Shown piece by piece: positions 1 through 7,998 of a DNA stretch of 64,000 nt. Under the pieces are notes generated by a model. The model saw only the letters and a list, made by a program, of their open reading frames with translations. It ran no database searches and was not told the DNA's origin. Location: NCBI RefSeq assembly GCF_009901525.1, contig NZ_CP019288.1, positions 2,199,501 to 2,263,500 of the forward strand, in the 5' to 3' direction. This stretch comes from Kordia antarctica (GTDB taxonomy: Bacteria; Bacteroidota; Bacteroidia; Flavobacteriales; Flavobacteriaceae). The position numbers and the translations under genes were made by a program. Every line of letters begins with the position of its first letter. The first letter of the stretch is position 1.

Positions 1-6
1 TCAAAA

Positions 7-52
7 CCAACAACCAACAACCAACAACCAACAACCAACAACCAACAACCAA
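7..52. repeat. Heptamer tandem repeat (CCAACAA)n
   Basis: Seven copies of a 7-bp unit run up to the end of the glycosyltransferase gene and are followed by two AACTCAC units. The same words recur in shorter form around 18,770-18,800. This looks like slippage-generated simple sequence at a gene end. There are no unique spacers, so it is not a CRISPR array. Confidence 0.9.
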
Positions 53-69
53 CAACTCACAACTCACAA

Positions 70-1311
70 CTAAACTTTATTCTTAGCTTCAATCCACATT
101 GACATATACTTTGTACTATTTGCAGTGTGCAATCGCAACAAACTTCCCATAAAATTTTGTGTTCGGTGCGTTTCTAAATTTTTGATTGTGATCTGAATTT
201 TTTCTAAAAGCTGCCGCTGAAATATTTCTTTTTGATAACGTTTTGCGAGAATTTCAAAACCATTTTTTTGTGATTGTAACCAATGCCTTTTGTTTGTGTA
301 TAATTCCACAGCTTCGTTGACGAAGGTTTCTATATCGTCTGAAACAATTCCGTTCCAAGGTAGATTTCCATGCATTCCTTCTGCGCCAATTTTTGTGGTT
401 ACACAAGGCGTTCCGTTTTGCATTCCATCAATCAGTTTCCCTTTCAATCCTGCGCCAAAACGAATTGGAGCCAATAAAATTCGAGCATTCGAAATCACTT
501 CAGAAGCACTTTCTGCGCGACCTTTGACATAAAATTTTTCTTTCGGCTGATTCAACTGCAAACTATTTTCCTTTGCATACGAACCATATACGTGCATTTC
601 TATTTTGGGTAATTTTTTCCGTAAGATTGGCCAAATTTTGGTTTTTAAATACAACACCATATCACGATTTGGCGCATGCAAAAAGTTTCCGATTGTCACA
701 AAATGATGCCGTTCTTCAAAACTTGGTAATGTATCTATTTCTTGTTTTGAAACTGCTTCAAGCATAAACGGAATGTATAACAATAATGAAGCATCAATCT
801 TGAAATCGTTCACTAAAATATCAAGTTCAACTTCCGAAATCAATAACGAAATGTCACAACGTAAAATACTTGCAATTTCACGTTGCGCCAATTGATAGTT
901 TTTTAGCATATCAATATGAAAAACGTTTCCATCTTTTAATGCTTGATGCCGCGCTTTTCGCAAACTGTGTAAATCTTCTGTGTCTAAAATTCGCAAGGCA
1001 TTTGGGCAATTTTCAGAAACACGCCAACCAAATTGTTCTTCCATCATAAAACGATCAAACAGTACAATAGACGGATTGAGTTTTTTAATGTATTTATCAA
1101 AGCTTGAATCGTTAATCTTAATAGTTTTCGTAGCAATATCTAGCTGACGCAAGTCAAAAGCAAATTCACTTTTTGCGGCTGGACATGCAAACGTGACTTT
1201 CCAATCATTCGCTCGAAAGAGCTGTAATAATTGCAACATACGTGTTCCTGCCGCAGAAGAATTTGGTTCTGGCCACACATACCCAATCACTAAAACGTGT
1301 TGTTGTTTCAT
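70..1311 (-). CDS. Glycosyltransferase, GT4-like
   Basis: Probably transfers a sugar from a nucleotide-sugar donor to a cell-surface or exopolysaccharide acceptor in the cytoplasm; the substrate cannot be predicted. The N-terminal Rossmann-like half begins VLVIGYVWPEPNSSAAG. The C-terminal half has the GT-B donor-site pattern GNFLHAPNRD, then GAGLKGKLIDGMQNGTP and TTKIGAEGM near residues 290-320. An Asp stands where the second Glu of the EX7E motif is common. About 413 residues, normal for the family. I chose the second Met (1311) because it gives a 4-bp ATGA overlap with the upstream phosphodiesterase gene; a start at 1317 is also possible. It is last in a reverse-strand operon. Confidence 0.85.
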   Translation of the reverse strand: MKQQHVLVIGYVWPEPNSSAAGTRMLQLLQLFRANDWKVTFACPAAKSEFAFDLRQLDIATKTIKINDSSFDKYIKKLNPSIVLFDRFMMEEQFGWRVSENCPNALRILDTEDLHSLRKARHQALKDGNVFHIDMLKNYQLAQREIASILRCDISLLISEVELDILVNDFKIDASLLLYIPFMLEAVSKQEIDTLPSFEERHHFVTIGNFLHAPNRDMVLYLKTKIWPILRKKLPKIEMHVYGSYAKENSLQLNQPKEKFYVKGRAESASEVISNARILLAPIRFGAGLKGKLIDGMQNGTPCVTTKIGAEGMHGNLPWNGIVSDDIETFVNEAVELYTNKRHWLQSQKNGFEILAKRYQKEIFQRQLLEKIQITIKNLETHRTQNFMGSLLRLHTANSTKYMSMWIEAKNKV

Positions 1312-2114
1312 ATACATAAAGATTTCAACATATTAGGATAATCCGTGACAATTGCGTCCACGCCAATATCAAGTAAATATTGCATCTCCTTTTCTGAGTT
1401 TACCGTCCAAGGTATGATGCGAAACCCACATTCTTGATATTCTTTGGTGTTTTCTTCGTTGAGTAGTTTATAGTATGGACTTATTATTTGAGGTTTAAAA
1501 CTGAGTTGTTGTAATTTTTCAGCAATAGTTTCGTGTTTGTTTACCAACAAAGCAATGCGAATTTTAGGTGCTTGTTTTTTAATTTCTTCCAATATGCGAA
1601 TATCAAAAGCTTGTAAATTCACGCGCATTCCCAACTCATTATCCTTTAAAACTTCTACTACCAAACGAACAAATTGAGAAACATTTGGTGTATAAATTCC
1701 GTCGTATGCAGGCTCACTTTTGAATTCAATATTGTATTTAATCTGTTTGTTAGATCGTGCTTCTGCCATCGCAATCACTTCTGACAACAAAGGTTTGACA
1801 ACTTTTATATTTTTTTGTAAAGGAAATTTTGAATTCTTTTTTGATCCACAATCGTATTGACGAATGCTGTCGTAATTCATTTGATAGAGATTATACTTTT
1901 CTTCATCCTTTTTGGAAATTGAATTTCCTTGAAGGTCTAAAACAATTTCATGATTCATAAACGGTTCATGAGAAACGACTACTTTTTGATCTTTAGAAAC
2001 AGCAATATCCATTTCTAAAGTGTGAACGCCTAAATCAATCGCTTTTTCAAATCCTATGATTGAATTTTCAGGTAATAAACCTCTGCAACCGCGATGTCCT
2101 TGAATTTCTGTCAT
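1308..2114 (-). CDS. Glycerophosphodiester phosphodiesterase (GDPD family)
   Basis: Hydrolyses glycerophosphodiesters to glycerol-3-phosphate plus an alcohol. The GDPD TIM-barrel signature is complete: HRGCRGLLPEN at residues 7-17, the metal-binding LEMD at 33-36 and SHEP at 48-51. The barrel ends with PWTVNSEKEM and VDAIVTDYP. The 268-residue product has no signal peptide of its own, although relatives in this phylum are usually exported. A signal-peptide-like micro-ORF lies immediately upstream in another frame, so this gene may have lost its export signal by frameshift. It overlaps the downstream glycosyltransferase by a few bases, which implies co-translation. Confidence 0.9.
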   Translation of the reverse strand: MTEIQGHRGCRGLLPENSIIGFEKAIDLGVHTLEMDIAVSKDQKVVVSHEPFMNHEIVLDLQGNSISKKDEEKYNLYQMNYDSIRQYDCGSKKNSKFPLQKNIKVVKPLLSEVIAMAEARSNKQIKYNIEFKSEPAYDGIYTPNVSQFVRLVVEVLKDNELGMRVNLQAFDIRILEEIKKQAPKIRIALLVNKHETIAEKLQQLSFKPQIISPYYKLLNEENTKEYQECGFRIIPWTVNSEKEMQYLLDIGVDAIVTDYPNMLKSLCI

Positions 2115-2118
2115 TTTC

Positions 2119-2196
2119 TTATGATGTGCTTGAGGCGAGCATCCAACACAAGAAAAAGAATGCTACGAGTTGAAAAATTGTGTTTGAAAATTTCAT
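2119..2196 (-). CDS. Signal-peptide-like micro-ORF, possibly the detached N-terminus of the GDPD
   Basis: This 25-codon ORF encodes a lysine-containing start, a hydrophobic core (VAFFFLCWMLA) and then SSTS before a stop. It sits 7 bp after the sterol-desaturase stop and 4 bp before the GDPD start, in a different frame. Dropping one base would join it to the GDPD frame and give an exported or lipid-anchored enzyme. It could instead be a real short peptide used for translational coupling. Too short for homology-based judgement. Confidence 0.4.
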   Translation of the reverse strand: MKFSNTIFQLVAFFFLCWMLASSTS

Positions 2197-2203
2197 GGAA
2201 AAA

Positions 2204-3055
2204 TTATTCATCAGCATTGAATGTTGTTGGCGGACGATATTTGTTGAAAGGAATTTTGAGTAAACTTTTTAAGTTGGCATTTTCAGTTGCATCTGGATAC
2301 GTATCAACACCATAAACTAATGTTTTTGGATCTTTTACAGCGAATGTTCTAAAAATATGATCCCAAATTGAAAAGATATTTCCATAGTTTGTATCTGTAT
2401 ATGGCAACTGATGATGATGATGTACTTTATGCATATTTGGCGAAACAATTACGTAGCTAATCCACGTATCAACACTTTTTGGCAATACAATATTTGCATG
2501 ATTAAACTGCGATAAAACCACTGAAATTGATTGATACAACATAATAATTGCAACTGGCGCACCAACAATGAGTACACCAATTAGCGTGAAAACAAATCGG
2601 ATGACACTTTCGCCTGGATGATGTCTATTTGCAGTTGTTGTATCTACATGTGTGTCTGTGTGATGTACTAAGTGAAAGCGCCAAAATACAGGAACTTTGT
2701 GTTCAACATAATGTGCCAACCAAGCGCCAAAAAAGTCTAATAAAGCAACGCCAATTAATACAAACCACCAAGCTGACAAGTCTGGAAATTGAAGGTCAAT
2801 CCATTGTAAAAGCCCAAATTTATTAGCTATCGTCCATTCTGAAGCTTTAAAAAGTAAAAACGCCAATAAAAAATTGACAACAATCGTCGTCAACGTAAAA
2901 AAGATATTAATACCTGCGTGATGTATTTTTTTATAATTGAATCGAACTAAAGGAATCATATATTCAATGAGCCAAAAAAAGGCGATTCCGCCAACTAAAA
3001 TAACACTTCTGTGTGAAGAAGGAATCGATTCAAAATATGATAAAATAGTTTCCAA
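2204..3055 (-). CDS. Sterol desaturase / fatty acid hydroxylase family protein
   Basis: Integral membrane di-iron enzyme family that hydroxylates or desaturates lipids; the substrate is unknown. The histidine clusters of the family are present: H115-x3-H119, H128-x2-HH, and H209-x2-HH within a His-rich stretch. Hydrophobic segments lie near residues 17-36, 48-70, 95-113 and 152-182. The 283-residue length is normal. It is the first gene of the reverse-strand operon leading to the GDPD and glycosyltransferase genes, which suggests a shared role in membrane lipid or surface-glycan modification (inference). A TAnnTTTG -7 box lies 25 bp upstream of the start. Confidence 0.88.
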   Translation of the reverse strand: METILSYFESIPSSHRSVILVGGIAFFWLIEYMIPLVRFNYKKIHHAGINIFFTLTTIVVNFLLAFLLFKASEWTIANKFGLLQWIDLQFPDLSAWWFVLIGVALLDFFGAWLAHYVEHKVPVFWRFHLVHHTDTHVDTTTANRHHPGESVIRFVFTLIGVLIVGAPVAIIMLYQSISVVLSQFNHANIVLPKSVDTWISYVIVSPNMHKVHHHHQLPYTDTNYGNIFSIWDHIFRTFAVKDPKTLVYGVDTYPDATENANLKSLLKIPFNKYRPPTTFNADE

Positions 3056-3079
3056 AATAGTAAGATGTGATGGGTTTTA

Positions 3080-3087
3080 CAAAGTTA
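3080..3087 (-). promoter_or_regulatory. Candidate -7 box TAACTTTG for the desaturase operon
   Basis: Matches the Bacteroidota primary-sigma -7 consensus TAnnTTTG on the reverse strand, 25 bp upstream of the ATG. No clear -33 TTTG partner is seen. Confidence 0.45.
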
Positions 3088-3119
3088 TAAAGATACGTTT
3101 TTCTGAAAAGTATAAAAAA

Positions 3120-3626
3120 CTATCGTTTTGCTTTTTCCTCAAGTACACTTTTTAATTTTTCCATAATGTTATACGTTGCAGGACAAATGGAAATATTATT
3201 CATGGTAATTTCAGAAATCTTGTGGAATTTTTTTCGATTGGTATGCGGATATTCTCTACATGCTTTTGGGCGAATATCGTAAATCATACATTCATTGTCG
3301 GCTCCTAAAAAGTGACACGGCGCAGTTTGTAATACATGATGATTATCTTCATCAAAAAATAAAAATTGACTGATAAATTGATACTCTTTCATTTTAAAAT
3401 GCTTGGAAATTCGAGCAATATCAGCGTTTGTAAAGATCGGACTTGTCGTTTTGCAGCAATTTCCACAATCCAAACAATCCGTTTTTTCAAACTCTTCTTC
3501 ATGCAATTCCTGCATGATATAATCTAAGTTTTTAGGTGTTCTTTTTTTCAGCTTCGCGAAGAATTTTAGGTTCTCTTTTTCTGCATCTTTCGCCAGTTTT
3601 GGAAGCTCATTGATAAAATCCTGCAT
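3120..3626 (-). CDS. YkgJ family cysteine-cluster protein
   Basis: Small cytoplasmic protein of the putative zinc- or iron-chelating (UPF0153/YkgJ) family; biochemical role unknown. The cysteine signature is clear: CLDCGNCC near the middle, then CHFLGADNECMIYDIRPKAC and a later Cys near NISICPATYN. The N-terminal third is Lys/Glu-rich and probably helical. I chose the start at MQDFINELP (3626) because the 21 residues before it are Cys- and Tyr-rich and unlike family N-termini. That gives 168 residues, typical for the family. Monocistronic. Confidence 0.85.
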   Translation of the reverse strand: MQDFINELPKLAKDAEKENLKFFAKLKKRTPKNLDYIMQELHEEEFEKTDCLDCGNCCKTTSPIFTNADIARISKHFKMKEYQFISQFLFFDEDNHHVLQTAPCHFLGADNECMIYDIRPKACREYPHTNRKKFHKISEITMNNISICPATYNIMEKLKSVLEEKAKR

Positions 3627-3824
3627 GTGTGATTTCGTTTGCTGACAAAAATACATGATAATTTTTTGATTTGTTGGGTAACAAAACATTTAAAAGAGTA
3701 CTTACTTGTATAACATCAGAAAAACATACACTTATTTTCAGATGTGAAAAAATGAGAATGCTAGGTTTCTAAAGTTGGGGGATTTTAGGAATTTAGGTTA
3801 ATTATTTAGGTTATAGTTAACAAG

Positions 3825-3864
3825 AGCAACGCGGAATACTTTTGTAGGATGCGTTGCTTTTTTT
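3825..3864 (+). terminator. Orphan intrinsic terminator (AGCAACGC stem, T-tract)
   Basis: A perfect 8-bp stem (3825-3832 with 3851-3858) is followed by a run of seven T on the + strand. It lies between two divergent genes and upstream of the methyltransferase's own -7 box, so no annotated + strand gene feeds it. It may end a small RNA arising within 3690-3820. Confidence 0.65.
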
Positions 3865-3896
3865 ATGCCTTTTCGACAAAGTTCAATTACTTGATG

Positions 3897-3904
3897 TATT
3901 TTTG
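3897..3904 (+). promoter_or_regulatory. Candidate -7 box TATTTTTG for the methyltransferase gene
   Basis: Matches TAnnTTTG and lies 20 bp before the ATG at 3925, giving a very short 5' leader. It sits downstream of the orphan terminator. Confidence 0.5.
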
Positions 3905-3924
3905 CGATCTATTTTTAGAAACAG

Positions 3925-4629
3925 ATGAAGGATTTATTCGGGAAAGCAATTTTAGATTATCAACAAGGAAATTACACAGAAGATATCGTAACCTCAACGT
4001 CTATTTCTGAAGAAGATGCATTGCCAATTCCGTATTTATTTCGGTCATATGGCGAAATGCCCAAACTAGAACAAACAGCACTCAAATTATCCAAAGGCAA
4101 CGTTTTAGATGTCGGTTGCGGCGCAGGAAGTCACAGTTTATATTTACAAAATGAACGCAATTTAGAAGTTACTGCAATTGATGTTTCCGGAGCTGCAATT
4201 GAAGCTTGCAAACTTAGAGGAATTACAAATGCTGAACAAATTGATGTCATGGAATTTACAGGTCAGTTTGACACGATTCTTCTATTAATGAATGGCGCAG
4301 GAATGTGCGGAAAACTAAATCGGATTGGTAACTTTTTGAATCATCTTAAAACAATACTAACTGACAATGGACAAATCTTAGTAGATTCTTCCGATATCAT
4401 TTATATGTTTGATGAAGATGAAGATGGCGGAAAATGGATTCCTTCTGAAAACGATTATTACGGAGAATTACTATATAATGTAAGCTACAAAGGCGAACAT
4501 GAAGAACCTTTTAACTGGTTGTATATTGATTATAACACACTACAAAACGCCGCACATGCAAGCGGTTTAAAATGCGAACTCATCCTTGAAGGCGAACATT
4601 ATGATTATTTAGCGAAGTTATATAAATAG
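3925..4629 (+). CDS. Class I SAM-dependent methyltransferase
   Basis: Predicted small-molecule methyltransferase; substrate unknown. Motif I is VLDVGCGAGSHSLYLQ at residues 60-75, followed by the acidic loop of strand 2 (VTAIDVSGAAIEACK) and the strand-4 segment FDTILLLMNGAG. The C-terminal part has an acidic loop (FDEDEDGGKW) and a Trp/Tyr-rich tail that may shape the substrate pocket. The 234-residue length is normal. It stands alone with its own promoter and a strong terminator that contains its stop codon. Confidence 0.85.
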   Translation: MKDLFGKAILDYQQGNYTEDIVTSTSISEEDALPIPYLFRSYGEMPKLEQTALKLSKGNVLDVGCGAGSHSLYLQNERNLEVTAIDVSGAAIEACKLRGITNAEQIDVMEFTGQFDTILLLMNGAGMCGKLNRIGNFLNHLKTILTDNGQILVDSSDIIYMFDEDEDGGKWIPSENDYYGELLYNVSYKGEHEEPFNWLYIDYNTLQNAAHASGLKCELILEGEHYDYLAKLYK

Positions 4630-4668
4630 AAAAGTTCACTTCGAGAGCCTCAGTGAACTTTTCTATTT
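4624..4668. terminator. Bidirectional terminator
   Basis: A perfect 16-bp inverted repeat (4624-4639 with 4653-4668) with a 13-nt loop lies between convergent genes. It overlaps the methyltransferase stop codon. A- and T-rich arms allow use in both directions. Confidence 0.8.
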
Positions 4669-4726
4669 TGGTTAAAATAATTTCTAAATTAGAGTTCGCT
4701 GAGGCACTCGAAGCGAAGTCGAAATG

Positions 4727-5260
4727 CTAATTCAAACTATAGCCTTTTTCTAGTAATTTATTAAGGACACTTTTGTACAATTCGCCACTCCATTGCATGG
4801 AAATTTCACCTTCAATTTTTGCCAATCCATCTTTGCTTGCAATCATTTTTTGACCAGTTTCTGAATCGTAAAAATTCCCGATTTGTTGTCGTTGTACGTT
4901 TGTTAACTTAGAAGCATCTTTTTTCATTTGTTTTGCTGCCGCAGATTCATAAAAAACAGTCATATTTTTAATGTCGTTCAATGTAAAATATGCTTTGTAG
5001 GCAGAAACCAAAATTGATTTTACATCTTCTACTTGCTTCTTTTTATCGCTTTGCAATTCGCTCCAATCTGCTTCCGAAACTTTAGCGTCTTTAAAGTGTT
5101 TCTTCAACATTGTAAACATTGCATCAATAGCACCTTCGTATTGTTCTTGTGTTCCGTTAATCGTTAAATACTGTTTTACAGTTTCTACATACGGATCTGT
5201 TTGTGCAAAAGAAATTTGTGTACAAACTAAAAATAATACGGCAATCAATAAATTCTTCAT
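4727..5260 (-). CDS. Secreted DUF2059-type protein
   Basis: Periplasmic or secreted protein of unknown biochemical role. The start is set at MKNLLIAVLFLVC (5260), which gives a clean signal peptide ending near ISFAQ; the longer frame adds an implausible Cys/Tyr/Phe-rich extension. The mature part resembles DUF2059: a helical region with YLTINGTQEQYEGAIDAM, a middle segment ending in FTLNDIKNMTVFYESAAAKQM, and a tail about the stability of which nothing can be read. 177 residues, usual for the family. Convergent with the methyltransferase. Confidence 0.75.
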   Translation of the reverse strand: MKNLLIAVLFLVCTQISFAQTDPYVETVKQYLTINGTQEQYEGAIDAMFTMLKKHFKDAKVSEADWSELQSDKKKQVEDVKSILVSAYKAYFTLNDIKNMTVFYESAAAKQMKKDASKLTNVQRQQIGNFYDSETGQKMIASKDGLAKIEGEISMQWSGELYKSVLNKLLEKGYSLN

Positions 5261-5490
5261 AGTTATAAAATAAAACTGGTAGGCTTTACAAGAATACCTC
5301 TTTTCAAATACTATTCCAAAAAGCAAAGTAAAAATACTGTTTTATACTTTAATGTGTTAAAATGCTAAAAATTAAGTAAGAAATTAAACAATAACTTAGA
5401 CAAATTTAAAAAAAACGAGTATAAATGTTATTTTTTCATTAATTTTCCATAAAAATTACTATCATAATCAACAACCACAACCATTTTACT

Positions 5491-7836
5491 ATGAAAAACT
5501 TTACTTTAATTCTTCTGCTTGCCTTTATCTTTCAGGCAACAGCTCAAAACTCACAACGTCCTGTTCCTGAAAGTTGGAACATCGCTACGATTGAAAAAGT
5601 AGCTCCAATTGAATTTGAAAAACCAAATTTGGCTCCTTTACAGGCTGAAGATGCTGTTAATGATTTAAATAAATCAATTCCTTGGCGATTTGGATTTGAT
5701 CATTTTGTAGATTATGGTTTAGATAATGCAGGAAAATGGCATACATTACCAAATGGTGATCGTATTTGGAGAATCAACTTCGTTTCTCCTGGCGCATTAA
5801 CAATGAACTTAATTTTTGATCGTTACCATATTCCTGTCGGAGGAAAAGTATACATATATAATGATGATCGTTCTCAAATTTTAAATGTATTTACACATCA
5901 ACACAACAATCCTGAAGAAATTTTAGGAACTTGGATGGTAGACGGAAAAAGTATTTGGATTGAATATTTTGAGCCAAAAAAAGTAAGCGGACAAGCACGA
6001 TTAAATATTGGAAACGTTATTCACGGATACAGAACATTAAATTATCCGGACACAAATGCTAACAATCCTGAAGCATTAAACGATTCAGGAGCTTGTAATG
6101 TAGATGTAAACTGCGACATTACAGCAACTTCTTCTACAGCGAACGATATTAAAAATGATGTAAAAAAATCTGTTGGAATGATTGTTGTCGGCGGAAGTGG
6201 TAATTGTACAGGAGCTTTAGTAAATAATACAAATAATGACGGAACACCTTATTTCTTAACAGCAAATCACTGTTTAGGTGGTTCGGTTGCAGGTTGGGCA
6301 TTTCGTTTTAACTGGGCAAGTGATGAAACTGTAGCAGATTGCGCTACAAATGCTCCAAGTGTAGATAATTCTTTTATTCAAACAGCAAGTGGCGCTATTT
6401 TAAGAGCATCTAACTCTGAGTCAGATATGGCATTGGTTGAAATTACAGATGCAGCTTTCTTTGCAGCAAGTCCAGATGTAGTTTGGGCAGGTTGGAATCG
6501 TTCTACATCAGCTGTTCCTTCTTTAAATGTTGGAGTTCATCATCCAAGTGGAGACATTCAAAAAGTATGTGTCGATTTTCAAGGCGCAACACGATTTACA
6601 ACATCATTCAACGGAAATCCAACAACAGAAGTTTGGCGAATTGCTGACTGGGATTTAGGAGTTACAGAACCTGGATCATCTGGTTCGCCTTTATTTGATC
6701 AAGATGGATTAATTATTGGAGATTTATCTGGTGGATCAGCAGCATGTTCTGGTACAACTGACAATGGAGGTTTTGATATTTATGGACGTTTTGGCGTTTC
6801 TTGGGATTTTAGTGCTACAAATTCTGCGCAATTAAAATTCTGGTTAGATCCAGCAGGAACAAATCCAATTACATTACAACAATTTCCACCAACTCAAACC
6901 TTTAATTTTGATGCAGGTATTTCTGTTTTAAATATTCCAACTGATTTATGTGATGCAACTATCACTCCAACATTACGTCTTAAAAATGCTGGAAGTACAC
7001 AATTAACGAGTGCAACAATTGTATATCAATTAGATAGTGGCGCGCAAACCACCATTAACTGGACAGGAAGTTTAGCACAAGATGCAACAGAAGATATTCC
7101 ATTAGCTGCAATTGCGGTTTCTGGTGCTGGAGCACACTCATTCTCAGCTTCTGTGTCAAATCCAAGTGGAAACGCAGATCAATCGCCAACAAATGATAAC
7201 AACGTAAAAAACTTTACTATTCCTGTTAGCTTTGCAACAACAACAGTCAGAGTTATCATTACTCCTGATCGTTACGGAGGTGAAACAACGTGGATATTGG
7301 CAAGTTCAAATGGAACTGTCGTAGGAAGTGGCGGACCATATACAACAACAGGAACAAACGGTACACAACCTGATGAAATTACAGATGTAACTATTACAGC
7401 ATTTGGTGACTGTTATACATTTACATTAAATGATTCTTACGGAGATGGAATTTGCTGCTTATACGGAGCTGGAACTTATAGATTGGAAGATGGAGCTGCT
7501 AATATTTTAATCAATGGTAACGGAGATTTTGGAGGAGTATCAACAGACTTATTCAAAGTAACAGATCCAGCATTAAACGTAGACGAAAATGTATTGGCAA
7601 GTAATTTACGAATCTATCCAAATCCTTCTGCAGCTGATTTCACAGTTTCAATTAGTAAATTTTCGAATGTAGCATACGAAATTAGTAGTATTACAGGACA
7701 ACGTATTCAAACAGGAACATTTAGCAACGGAAACAATACGCTTTCTATGCGAAGTGAAGCTGCTGGTTTATACTTCATCAAAATTACAGATGTAGAAACA
7801 AATACTAGTGTGACTAAAAAGATTATCAAATACTAG
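5491..7836 (+). CDS. Secreted trypsin-like serine protease with type IX sorting domain
   Basis: Exported endopeptidase related to lysyl-endopeptidase-like serine proteases. A signal peptide spans residues 1-19. A propeptide-like region (about 20-200) is followed by a trypsin-fold domain with the triad visible as His260 (LTANHC), Asp312 (SDMAL) and Ser397 (GSSGSP). Next comes a CARDB-like beta domain near 475-575, then a domain with DSYGDGICCLYG near 640-670. The last 75 residues are a type A type IX secretion C-terminal domain: LRIYPNPS, then GLYFIKI and a basic ending. The product should therefore cross the outer membrane and be released or anchored. Monocistronic with a downstream terminator. 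Substrate specificity is not certain. Confidence 0.93.
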   Translation: MKNFTLILLLAFIFQATAQNSQRPVPESWNIATIEKVAPIEFEKPNLAPLQAEDAVNDLNKSIPWRFGFDHFVDYGLDNAGKWHTLPNGDRIWRINFVSPGALTMNLIFDRYHIPVGGKVYIYNDDRSQILNVFTHQHNNPEEILGTWMVDGKSIWIEYFEPKKVSGQARLNIGNVIHGYRTLNYPDTNANNPEALNDSGACNVDVNCDITATSSTANDIKNDVKKSVGMIVVGGSGNCTGALVNNTNNDGTPYFLTANHCLGGSVAGWAFRFNWASDETVADCATNAPSVDNSFIQTASGAILRASNSESDMALVEITDAAFFAASPDVVWAGWNRSTSAVPSLNVGVHHPSGDIQKVCVDFQGATRFTTSFNGNPTTEVWRIADWDLGVTEPGSSGSPLFDQDGLIIGDLSGGSAACSGTTDNGGFDIYGRFGVSWDFSATNSAQLKFWLDPAGTNPITLQQFPPTQTFNFDAGISVLNIPTDLCDATITPTLRLKNAGSTQLTSATIVYQLDSGAQTTINWTGSLAQDATEDIPLAAIAVSGAGAHSFSASVSNPSGNADQSPTNDNNVKNFTIPVSFATTTVRVIITPDRYGGETTWILASSNGTVVGSGGPYTTTGTNGTQPDEITDVTITAFGDCYTFTLNDSYGDGICCLYGAGTYRLEDGAANILINGNGDFGGVSTDLFKVTDPALNVDENVLASNLRIYPNPSAADFTVSISKFSNVAYEISSITGQRIQTGTFSNGNNTLSMRSEAAGLYFIKITDVETNTSVTKKIIKY

Positions 7837-7865
7837 AAATCATAGTATTTCTTTATAAAATAAAG

Positions 7866-7897
7866 CATCCGTTTTTCTGTTGAAAAGCGGATGTTTT
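7866..7897 (+). terminator. Intrinsic terminator after the protease gene
   Basis: CATCCG (7866-7871) pairs with CGGATG (7888-7893), extended by T-rich and A-rich flanks and followed by TTTT. Confidence 0.7.
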
Positions 7898-7998
7898 AGT
7901 TTACACTAATTTCTCCGTGAATAACTTTAGTAGAAATCTAATCGCAATTTTTTTAGACTTCACTAAAATCGCTTACTTTTAACCAAATTTTGGAATTC

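Noticed and set aside
7-52. Possible CRISPR array
   Set aside because: The units are only 7 bp with no spacers and no cas genes nearby; simple tandem repeat.
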